A DNA stretch of 20,826 bases from Ilumatobacteraceae bacterium. GTDB taxonomy: Bacteria; Actinomycetota; Acidimicrobiia; Acidimicrobiales; Ilumatobacteraceae. The notes under the pieces were generated by a model. It made no database searches. It saw only the letters and a program-made list of their open reading frames with translations, and had not been told where the DNA came from. The translations under genes and the position numbers were made by a program. The stretch lies in the NCBI GenBank assembly GCA_023253435.1, contig JALRGJ010000008.1:1-20826 (forward strand), in the 5' to 3' direction. Below are positions 15,463 through 20,826 of this stretch, piece by piece. The number at the start of each line of letters is the position of its first letter. Position 1 is the stretch's first letter.

Positions 15463-16626
15463 TTAGATATCCACCGGATCGCCGGCTATGTGAATGCTGT
15501 CTTTGGCAAGCCATGATCCGATCAGAATCAACAACAACATGACTACCGCACAGGCAACATAGGTGCGCTGATCGATTACTTCATAGGTAAGTCCCGCTAG
15601 CCCCGCTGCAACGCCACCCATCAGAGTTTGTATGCCGCTGTATAAACCCTGGGCTGATGCAAGTCTCTCGCGTGGCGCAACAAGTGCAACCGATGCAGAG
15701 CCACCTGTCACTGTTAACCCATCGACAATTCCGTGGCATAGACCCACTGCCACCATTGCGTACGGAGAACCAAGGGTTCCGTATAACGACATAAAAATTG
15801 CGCCCAAAGTTAATCCGCCAATACTTGCTTTCAGTGGGCCAACACGTTGAGTGAGTCGTCCTCCCAGCGGTGCAATAAAGATCATGGGAAGTGCAAACAC
15901 CGTGATTCCGATACTTGCCACCCAGGACGGTGCATCCTTGTCATCCATCATCACAGACCAAATGGAATCAAAAGTTCCGATCATGATGTAGAGGGATAAA
16001 CCAATCACAATGACACCGGTAAGAGCGCGTATACGTAAAAGGTCGAATGCCAAACGTTGAGGAGGAACTTCCGCCTTTTCAGCCTCATGTACTGACATTC
16101 GGGAAACACCAATAAACACAATTGCTAAAAGAACCGCCACTGAAATAAATGGAGCGGACAGACCGAGTGGTCCCACCATCACTGCAGATACGACAGGACC
16201 AAGAGAAAAGCCAGCTACACCCGCAGACACAATTCGGCCCAAGTTGTTACCCATCTCATGTGGATTAGCGAGAATGATGATTCTTTTTAATGCGGGTTCT
16301 CCTACGCCGCCACCCAGACCCGTCAAAAAACGACCCATGAGTAAAACCGGGAAAGTAGTACCAAATGCCATTACCAAGCAACCAATCACTTGGAGAGCAA
16401 TGCCGTACTTGATCAATATTTTTGCATGTCCCTTATCGGCGTATGACGCAAAGAAAATATTGGCAATGAATCCAGTGATGAATCCCGCGCCGACAATCAG
16501 ACCAAGCTTTGATTCTGAAATTCCGTATTCATCACGAAAATCATCGAGCACCGTAAACATCACGCCGTAACTCATTGCACCAAGTCCACTGGCACATTGC
16601 AAAAGAAGTACGAGACGATTTTTCAT
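15463..16626 (-). CDS. Major facilitator superfamily transporter
   Basis: A 387-residue protein with about 12 hydrophobic segments, in two six-helix halves. An MFS-type basic loop follows helix 2 (FFASYADKGHAKILIKYG), and MGRFLTGLGGGVGEPALKR is like the helix 4-5 signature. A second-half loop reads APLGGRLTQRVGPLKASIGG. It probably exports or imports a small molecule by proton-coupled transport; the substrate cannot be read from the sequence. Its ATG lies 12 bp after the Nudix stop on the same strand, with no Shine-Dalgarno, so the two genes likely form one transcript. Confidence 0.9.
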   Translation of the reverse strand: MKNRLVLLLQCASGLGAMSYGVMFTVLDDFRDEYGISESKLGLIVGAGFITGFIANIFFASYADKGHAKILIKYGIALQVIGCLVMAFGTTFPVLLMGRFLTGLGGGVGEPALKRIIILANPHEMGNNLGRIVSAGVAGFSLGPVVSAVMVGPLGLSAPFISVAVLLAIVFIGVSRMSVHEAEKAEVPPQRLAFDLLRIRALTGVIVIGLSLYIMIGTFDSIWSVMMDDKDAPSWVASIGITVFALPMIFIAPLGGRLTQRVGPLKASIGGLTLGAIFMSLYGTLGSPYAMVAVGLCHGIVDGLTVTGGSASVALVAPRERLASAQGLYSGIQTLMGGVAAGLAGLTYEVIDQRTYVACAVVMLLLILIGSWLAKDSIHIAGDPVDI

Positions 16627-16638
16627 GTGTAAGAAAAC

Positions 16639-17118
16639 TTATGCTTCGAGAGTTGTTTTGACATGACCAATGAGATCTGGCCACGAGTTACGTAATCCCG
16701 GATGAAGATCAAAACTTGATACATCGTCTACTGGTACCCATCGGAGGTCTGACGATTCTGCATTGGCTTCATGAGCGCCTGGGTCAACACTGATGTGCGC
16801 GATCACGGTGTCGTAGCGCCAATTGCCATGATCATCTGAATAGATGGCCTTGAACTGAAGATGCTCAGGGTCTACTCCAGTTTCTTCCCATGCCTCTCGT
16901 GCAGCAGCCGTCACGGAATCTTCGTGAGAGTCAAGTGCTCCACCGGGCAAAGCCCATGTGCCCCCGCCATGTGTCCATTCGGCACGTAATTGCAAGAGAA
17001 CGCTTGCTGGATTGAGATCTGTTCGTACAAGCAACAACCCGGCAGCTCCATGAAGGCCCCAATGGCGAGACTGACACCGAGCGCACAACACCCATCCGTC
17101 TCCGTCTCGAAAAGCCAT
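16639..17118 (-). CDS. Nudix hydrolase
   Basis: A 159-residue Nudix protein with a complete box GX5EX7REUXEEXGU: Gly60, Glu66, Arg74-Glu75, Glu78-Glu79, Gly81. The N-terminus has CARCQSRHWGLHGAAGLLLV; the Cys-x2-Cys and HWG motif are seen in an actinobacterial subgroup and may hold a metal. Members hydrolyse nucleoside diphosphate-linked metabolites, often in damaged-nucleotide cleanup; the substrate is undetermined. No Shine-Dalgarno is visible; CAACAT at -12 to -7 could serve as a leaderless -10. Divergent from kynB across about 40 bp and followed by the MFS gene. Confidence 0.92.
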   Translation of the reverse strand: MAFRDGDGWVLCARCQSRHWGLHGAAGLLLVRTDLNPASVLLQLRAEWTHGGGTWALPGGALDSHEDSVTAAAREAWEETGVDPEHLQFKAIYSDDHGNWRYDTVIAHISVDPGAHEANAESSDLRWVPVDDVSSFDLHPGLRNSWPDLIGHVKTTLEA

Positions 17119-17160
17119 TCATTGATGTTGCCACAATCCGCCGGCTAGGAGATGGCTGAA

Positions 17161-17958
17161 ATGCTGTCCTACGGTGAGTTCATGGATTGGCAGACACTTT
17201 CACCGGAAGAACTGGAGCGTGAATACTCACCTTCTCAGTTCGGAAAGCGTCCACTGGTGCAATACCTAGAGGAATATCACCAACTCAGCCAGGGCCACAA
17301 TCAAGAGCTCTTACATACACCAGAACAACCTTTACTGATTTATATCCATGGTGGATATTGGCAACGACTCTCCGCATCAGATTCTTTATTTAATGCTGAA
17401 GACGCAATCAGAGAAGGTGTGAGTTTGCATGCAGTGGAATACACGCTTGCACCACAAGCAACTATCGATGAAATGGTCAGTGAATGTATTGCCGACATTA
17501 TTTCCATTATTCAAAACTTGCGCCCAACTCGCACTGTGATTGCCGGTTCAAGTGCCGGTGCTCATCTTGTAGCAATGTGTATCCGAGAGACGTTGGTGAG
17601 CAATTCCATTGATGCTGTTGTGTTGTTGAGCGGAATTTATGACATTCGGCCCCTTGTTCATACAGCCACCAATGAACCACTACATCTCACTGAAGAATCC
17701 GCAGCAATGCTCAGTCCGATTTTGTTGCCACCCAAGTCTGGAGTGAGAAAAGCTCTGTGTGCTGTAGGTGAGTTTGAGTCAGAACAGTTCAAAATTCAAA
17801 ATGAAAAGTTTTTCAATTTTTTGAGCAATCAAGGATGTGATGCTTCAACACTCATAGTTGATGGACGTGATCATTTCGATATTCCATATGATCTTTTGCG
17901 CAGAGAGACTGCTGTGGGAAAATGGACTCTGCAACAACTAAAGGATGAAACAGCATGA
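17161..17958 (+). CDS. kynB: Kynurenine formamidase (arylformamidase, alpha/beta hydrolase)
   Basis: A 265-residue alpha/beta hydrolase that converts N-formylkynurenine to kynurenine plus formate, step two of tryptophan catabolism. The N-terminus has DWQTLSPEELEREYSPS, typical of kynurenine formamidases. The oxyanion motif HGGYW (63-67), nucleophile GSSAG (Ser131) and C-terminal His238 (DGRDHFD) give the catalytic set. Start: ATG 17161 is preferred over ATG 17152 because AGGAG ends 9 bases before it but touches the earlier ATG. The stop overlaps the kynureninase start by ATGA, which strongly supports the assignment. This is the alpha/beta-hydrolase type, not the metal-dependent cyclase-like KynB of many bacteria. 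Confidence 0.9.
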   Translation: MLSYGEFMDWQTLSPEELEREYSPSQFGKRPLVQYLEEYHQLSQGHNQELLHTPEQPLLIYIHGGYWQRLSASDSLFNAEDAIREGVSLHAVEYTLAPQATIDEMVSECIADIISIIQNLRPTRTVIAGSSAGAHLVAMCIRETLVSNSIDAVVLLSGIYDIRPLVHTATNEPLHLTEESAAMLSPILLPPKSGVRKALCAVGEFESEQFKIQNEKFFNFLSNQGCDASTLIVDGRDHFDIPYDLLRRETAVGKWTLQQLKDETA

Positions 17959-19136
17959 GTTTCATAGAGGATTACCAGCGCGCCGCAGAGTTAGACGATC
18001 ATGATTCACTTGCGCAATTTCAGTCTCAGTTCGATATTCCTAACGACGTTCTGTACTTTGATGGCAATTCACTTGGGCCTCTCACTTTTGCATCACGAGA
18101 AGTTTTGCACCACACCATTGAAGTGGAGTGGCGTGAGAGACTCATTCGCTCGTGGAATGAAGACTGGCTTGCAATGCCGTTGCGGATTGGTGACCAGATT
18201 GCGCCCATCATCGGCGCCACCGAAGGAACCGTTATTTGTTGTGACAACACATCAATCAATTTGCATAAAGCTCTGATGGCGGCCGTTGCGCTACGGCCTC
18301 ATCGTTCTGAAATTGTGGTGGACATCAATAACTTCCCCACAGATATCTACATTGCTCAGTCTGTGGCCGATCAGCATGGGATGACATTGATCGCAGTTCC
18401 AGCAGACCAAATAGTTGAACACATTTCCGAGAAAACAGCAGTAGTGACGGCAACGCATGTTGATTACCGAACGGCTCAGATTCTTGATGCCCCCGCAATA
18501 ACTCAGGCGGCACATGCTCACGGTGCCTTGATGGTGTGGGATCTTGCTCATACAGCGGGAGCTGTTCCCTTCAATGCCACCTCTCTCAAAACAGATTTTG
18601 CCGTGGGGTGTGGGTACAAATATCTGAATGGTGGCCCCGGTGCTCCTGCCTTTATATATGTGGCACCCCAGCACTTGGAATCATCTGGCCATTCGCTACA
18701 AGGCTGGTGGGGTCATGCTGAGCCCTTTGATTTTGAGGTGTCCTATACGCCTGCACCTGGAATTAGCCGATTTCTCACAGGGACCGCCACCGTATTAAGC
18801 ATGAAGAGCCTGGAGGCATCCCTTTCGGTCTTTTCAGGGGTGAAAATGACTGAAATTCGGGCGAAAAGTGTCAGTTTGACCTCGTTTTTTATAGATCTTT
18901 TCGACAAACATTTGGCCCATCGGGGGTTCACTTTGCAAAGCCCCAGATCCCCAGAATCTCGTGGAAGCCATGTGGCGCTTGGGTTTGCTGGGGGAAAGCA
19001 ACTGGTCGATCAGATGGCCAGCGAGGGGATAATCGCTGATTTTCGCCCTCCAGACCTGATGAGATTTGGCTGCGCACCGCTTTTTAACAGCCATCTCCAT
19101 ATTGTGAAATTGGTAGAAAGGCTCTCAGCCCATTGA
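17955..19136 (+). CDS. kynU: Kynureninase
   Basis: A 393-residue PLP-dependent fold-type I enzyme that cleaves kynurenine to anthranilate and alanine. Landmarks: YFDGNSLGPL (34-43), FPTD (127-130), WDLAHTAGA (195-203) carrying the Asp that pairs with the PLP ring nitrogen, and CGYKYLNGGPGAP with the Schiff-base Lys222. Length matches bacterial kynureninases (about 400-420). It is translationally coupled to kynB through ATGA. Tryptophan 2,3-dioxygenase, the first step, is not in the window. The end of the pathway (anthranilate degradation or NAD synthesis through 3-hydroxykynurenine) cannot be told from here. Confidence 0.95.
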   Translation: MSFIEDYQRAAELDDHDSLAQFQSQFDIPNDVLYFDGNSLGPLTFASREVLHHTIEVEWRERLIRSWNEDWLAMPLRIGDQIAPIIGATEGTVICCDNTSINLHKALMAAVALRPHRSEIVVDINNFPTDIYIAQSVADQHGMTLIAVPADQIVEHISEKTAVVTATHVDYRTAQILDAPAITQAAHAHGALMVWDLAHTAGAVPFNATSLKTDFAVGCGYKYLNGGPGAPAFIYVAPQHLESSGHSLQGWWGHAEPFDFEVSYTPAPGISRFLTGTATVLSMKSLEASLSVFSGVKMTEIRAKSVSLTSFFIDLFDKHLAHRGFTLQSPRSPESRGSHVALGFAGGKQLVDQMASEGIIADFRPPDLMRFGCAPLFNSHLHIVKLVERLSAH

Positions 19137-19144
19137 GTTTGCCC

Positions 19145-19158
19145 TTACCTACAGGTAA
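19145..19158. promoter_or_regulatory. Perfect 14-bp dyad upstream of the solute-binding protein gene
   Basis: TTACCT-AC-AGGTAA, 6-bp arms with a 2-base centre, about 60 bases before the ATG at 19221 and 8 bases after the kynU stop. Symmetry and placement suggest a TetR- or GntR-type operator for the transporter gene. A TTGGCA resembling a -35 starts 1 base further on. The two-base centre makes an RNA terminator less likely. Confidence 0.4.
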
Positions 19159-19181
19159 CTTGGCACAACTACCAAAGTAAC

Positions 19182-19196
19182 GACGGCATCGCCGTC
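19182..19196 (+). repeat. GC-rich hairpin in the solute-binding protein 5' leader
   Basis: GACGGC-ATC-GCCGTC forms a perfect 6-bp stem with a 3-base loop, ending 9 bases before the AGGGGGAG ribosome-binding site. No T-run follows, so it is not a standard intrinsic terminator. It may stabilise or modulate the leader, or attenuate read-through from kynU. Confidence 0.35.
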
Positions 19197-19220
19197 AGAT
19201 CTCCTAGGGGGAGAACAACA

Positions 19221-20135
19221 ATGAAGAAATCCAACTTGTTCCGCGCATCTGCGGCACTTGTGGCTCTTTCATTCGTAGGTGTCGCTTGCGGCTCCGACGA
19301 TGAGGGCTCATCAGATACCACTGCTCCTGCGGCAGAAGCAACATGCGACAACCCAGTAGCAGCTATTGGTTGGCAGGGTGCAGAGACTGGCGATGCCGGT
19401 GCACTTGGCGTTCCAATGATCAAGGGTGCAGAACTTGCAATTTCTGAGTACAACGCAGAGAACCCAGATGCTTGCGTTGTTCTGAAGAAGTTCGACACAC
19501 AAGGTGACCCAGCAAAGGCACCTGCACAGGCACAGGCAGCAATTGCTGATGCAACCGTTCTCGGAATCATCGGACCTGGATTCTCAGGTGAGTCAAATGC
19601 AGCTAACCCTCTCTATGACGAGGCTGGCCTTGCAACTGTGACCGGTTCAGCAACAAACGCAGAACTCCAAACAAAGGGCTGGAAAGTTTTCCACCGCCTC
19701 TTGGCAAATGACGCCAAGCAGGGTCCTGCAATTGGCAACTTCTTGAAGAACACCGCAAAGGCAAAGAAAGTCGGAGTTATCGACGACGCCTCTGATTACG
19801 GTAAGGGTCTCGCAGATTCAGTTCGCGACACACTTGGTTCACTTGTAGCTGTTTCCGATTCAATCGATCCAAAGGCAGCTGACTTCTCAGCAGCAGTCAC
19901 CAAGATGAAGTCAGCTTCACCAGACTTCATTTTCTTCGGTGGTTACTATGCAGAAGCAGCAAAGCTTGCTAAGCAGCTCAAGGACGCAGGCGTGACCGCA
20001 ACATTTGTTGGTGGCGACGGCGTTAAGGACCAGGCAGGATTCGTAGATGCAGCAGGTCCAGCAGCAGAGGGTGCACACATTGCATGCCCATGTAAGGATG
20101 GTTCAGCAGACTTCATCGCAGCTTGGGAAGCTCGT
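19221..20135 (+). CDS. LivK-type ABC transporter substrate-binding lipoprotein, truncated by junction
   Basis: A periplasmic-binding-fold (type I) lipoprotein of the branched-chain amino acid/amide class (HAAT). Lipobox VGVACGS at residues 19-25 (acylated Cys23); the mature protein opens VAAIGWQGAETGDAGALG, then GIIGPGFSGESNAANPLY and KVFHRLLANDAKQGPAIGNF, the usual ligand-site layout. AGGGGGAG sits 7 bases before the ATG. Authentic sequence ends around residue 300-305 (FIAAWEA), whereas relatives run about 380-400 residues; the frame continues to a stop at 20177 through antisense clpX sequence, so the last ~14 residues are spurious. The gene probably headed a liv-type operon. Its ligand is unknown; adjacency to kynBU is suggestive only. 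Confidence 0.9.
20121..20135. other. Junction between two unrelated genomic sequences
   Basis: To the left, the solute-binding protein frame (+) is intact up to AAWEA. To the right, the clpX frame (-) is intact up to DELPK, where the conserved next residue would be Pro but Leu is read. Both frames are plausible across GCTTGGGAAGCT, a shared stretch of about 12-15 bases. GC content jumps sharply here. This is the signature of a chimeric read or contig joined at a short identity. Confidence 0.85.
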
Positions 20136-20310
20136 CGAACGGCATGTCCGCCGAGTCGCTCAGCTCCTCCTCGATGATGTCGTTGCACAGGTCAATGCAC
20201 TCATCGCAGATGTAGACGCCGGGACCGGCGATGAGCTTCTTGACCTGCTTCTGGCTCTTGCCGCAGAACGAGCACTTGAGGAGGTCACCCCCATCACCAA
20301 TGCGCGCCAC
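20121..20310 (-). CDS. clpX: ATP-dependent protease ATPase ClpX, N-terminal fragment
   Basis: Starts with GTG at 20310, preceded by AGGGAG about 6 bases upstream. The first 63 residues are unmistakable ClpX: ARIGDGGDLLKCSFCGK, then KKLIAGPGVYICDECIDLC, with the zinc-finger pairs Cys13/Cys16 and Cys35/Cys38. EEELSDSADMPFDELPK follows, the actinobacterial linker. Full ClpX is about 420-430 residues; the AAA+ domain is missing because the sequence switches to the solute-binding protein gene. Wild-type role: unfolding substrates and feeding them to ClpP. The truncation is most likely an artefact, not a biological pseudogene. Base composition is far richer in GC than the rest of the window. Confidence 0.93.
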
Positions 20311-20327
20311 GGCAACTCCCTCGATCG

Positions 20328-20345
20328 CGGGCAGACCCTTGCCCG
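20328..20345 (-). repeat. Hairpin between clpP and clpX
   Basis: On the reverse strand CGGGCA-AGGGTC-TGCCCG gives a 6-bp GC-rich stem with a 6-base loop, 18 bases before the clpX GTG. The 117-bp clpP-clpX gap holds no other feature I can support. It may affect clpX expression relative to clpP; in GC-rich DNA such a dyad can occur by chance. Confidence 0.25.
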
Positions 20346-20427
20346 GACCACGACGGTACCGCCCCCGGGGCGCTGATGGGTGCGATTGCGGCCCCGGCGC
20401 GTTCAGCCATCAGCGGACGCCCGGCCT

Positions 20428-20826
20428 TCAGGAGACTGCGGGGACCTTGCGTGAGGCGATCACCTGGTCGATGATCCCGTACTCCTTGGCCGCGTCGGCC
20501 GTGAGGATCCGGTCGCGTTCGATCTCCTTCTCGATCTGCTCCTTGGTGCGACCGGTGTGAAGGGACAGGATCGTCTCCATCTCATCGCGCATGCGCAGGA
20601 TCTCGTTGGCCTGGATCTCCACGTCGGAGGCCTGGCCGCCACCCTCGGTGTAGGGCTGGTGGATGAGGATCCGCGAGTGCGGTAGCGCGAAACGCTTGCC
20701 CGGGGTGCCGGCCGCGAGGAGCACCGCAGCCGCCGAAGCAGCCTGACCGAGGCAGACGGTCTGCACCTGCGGCTTGACGAACTGCATGGTGTCGTAGATC
20801 GCCGTCATCGCCGTGTAGGAGCCGCC
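20428..20826 (-). CDS. clpP: ATP-dependent Clp protease proteolytic subunit, partial (N-terminus beyond right edge)
   Basis: The frame is open from the window edge (GGSYTAMTAIYDTMQ) for 132 codons to TGA at 20428. It shows the catalytic serine in CLGQAASAAAVLL, the catalytic histidine in HSRILIHQP, and the family block ERDRILTADAAKEYGIID that carries the third catalytic residue. The sequence pattern is closest to the actinobacterial ClpP2 type located directly upstream of clpX, as here. About the first third (some 70-80 residues of roughly 210) lies outside the window. ClpP forms the barrel protease that pairs with ClpX. GC-rich codon use matches the clpX fragment and not the genes left of 20,121. 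Confidence 0.95.
   Translation of the reverse strand, partial: GGSYTAMTAIYDTMQFVKPQVQTVCLGQAASAAAVLLAAGTPGKRFALPHSRILIHQPYTEGGGQASDVEIQANEILRMRDEMETILSLHTGRTKEQIEKEIERDRILTADAAKEYGIIDQVIASRKVPAVS

Larger units (their letters stand above)
20136..20826. other. GC-rich block of different origin from the rest of the window
   Basis: By eye about two-thirds GC with strong third-position G/C, against just under half in the preceding 20 kb. It contains only the clpP and clpX fragments and their 117-bp spacer. The proteins are actinobacterial, so the source is probably a second, high-GC actinobacterium in the same sample. Confidence 0.75.

Noticed and set aside
20047..20376. Open frame on the plus strand crossing the junction
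   Set aside because: It is made of an off-frame part of the solute-binding protein gene and antisense clpX; neither part resembles a protein.

Overview
The window is a gene-dense bacterial stretch with about 20 protein genes and no intergenic gap over about 160 bp. Bases 1 to about 20,130 have moderate GC (by eye just under 50%). They carry an actinobacterial catabolic repertoire: an EthA-like Baeyer-Villiger monooxygenase, LLM/F420-type oxidoreductase, acyl-CoA dehydrogenase, several SDRs, a form-II CoxL-like molybdenum hydroxylase, a stand-alone RecB-type nuclease, and a Nudix protein with a Cys-x2-Cys plus HWG N-terminus. My inference is a moderate-GC aquatic actinobacterium, most likely Acidimicrobiia (Ilumatobacter-like). 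No rRNA is present to confirm it. The last ~690 bases are clearly GC-richer (about two-thirds by eye) and hold an unrelated clpP-clpX pair from an actinobacterium. They join the main sequence inside two coding regions at a short shared sequence, so the right end looks like a chimeric join.

Layout. 1-991 (-) is an N-acyl-D-amino-acid deacylase family amidohydrolase running off the left edge, divergent from a flavin monooxygenase (1093-2592, +). 2594-4389 (-) holds an SDR followed by a small Fe-S-type PD-(D/E)XK nuclease. 4501-5136 (+) is a small secreted coiled-coil protein. 5137-7499 (-) is a two-gene unit: an SdsA-type alkylsulfatase translationally coupled to a small, probably calycin-like protein. 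7652-9894 (+) is an acyl-CoA dehydrogenase plus an LLM oxidoreductase. 9909-11561 (-) is a lipoprotein with a probable papain/transglutaminase-like Cys-His-Asp site. 11610-15449 (+) is a TauE/SafE exporter, an SDR and a CoxL-like molybdopterin subunit, the last two overlapping by ATGA. 15463-17118 (-) is a Nudix hydrolase and an MFS transporter. 17161-19136 (+) is kynB-kynU, again with an ATGA overlap. 19221 to about 20,130 (+) is a LivK-type lipoprotein cut by the junction. 20121-20826 (-) is the foreign clpP/clpX fragment.

How it fits together. The left and middle parts read as a set of small catabolic units for lipophilic or xenobiotic carbon: alkyl-sulfate hydrolysis, alcohol/aldehyde oxidation, Baeyer-Villiger oxidation and acyl-CoA oxidation. 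The right part covers the second and third steps of tryptophan breakdown to anthranilate, followed by an amino-acid-type solute-binding protein. Several genes share a G-rich Shine-Dalgarno (GGGGG core). Others lack one but have a -10-like hexamer six or seven bases before the start codon, suggesting leaderless transcripts. No mobile element, CRISPR array, tRNA or rRNA was seen.
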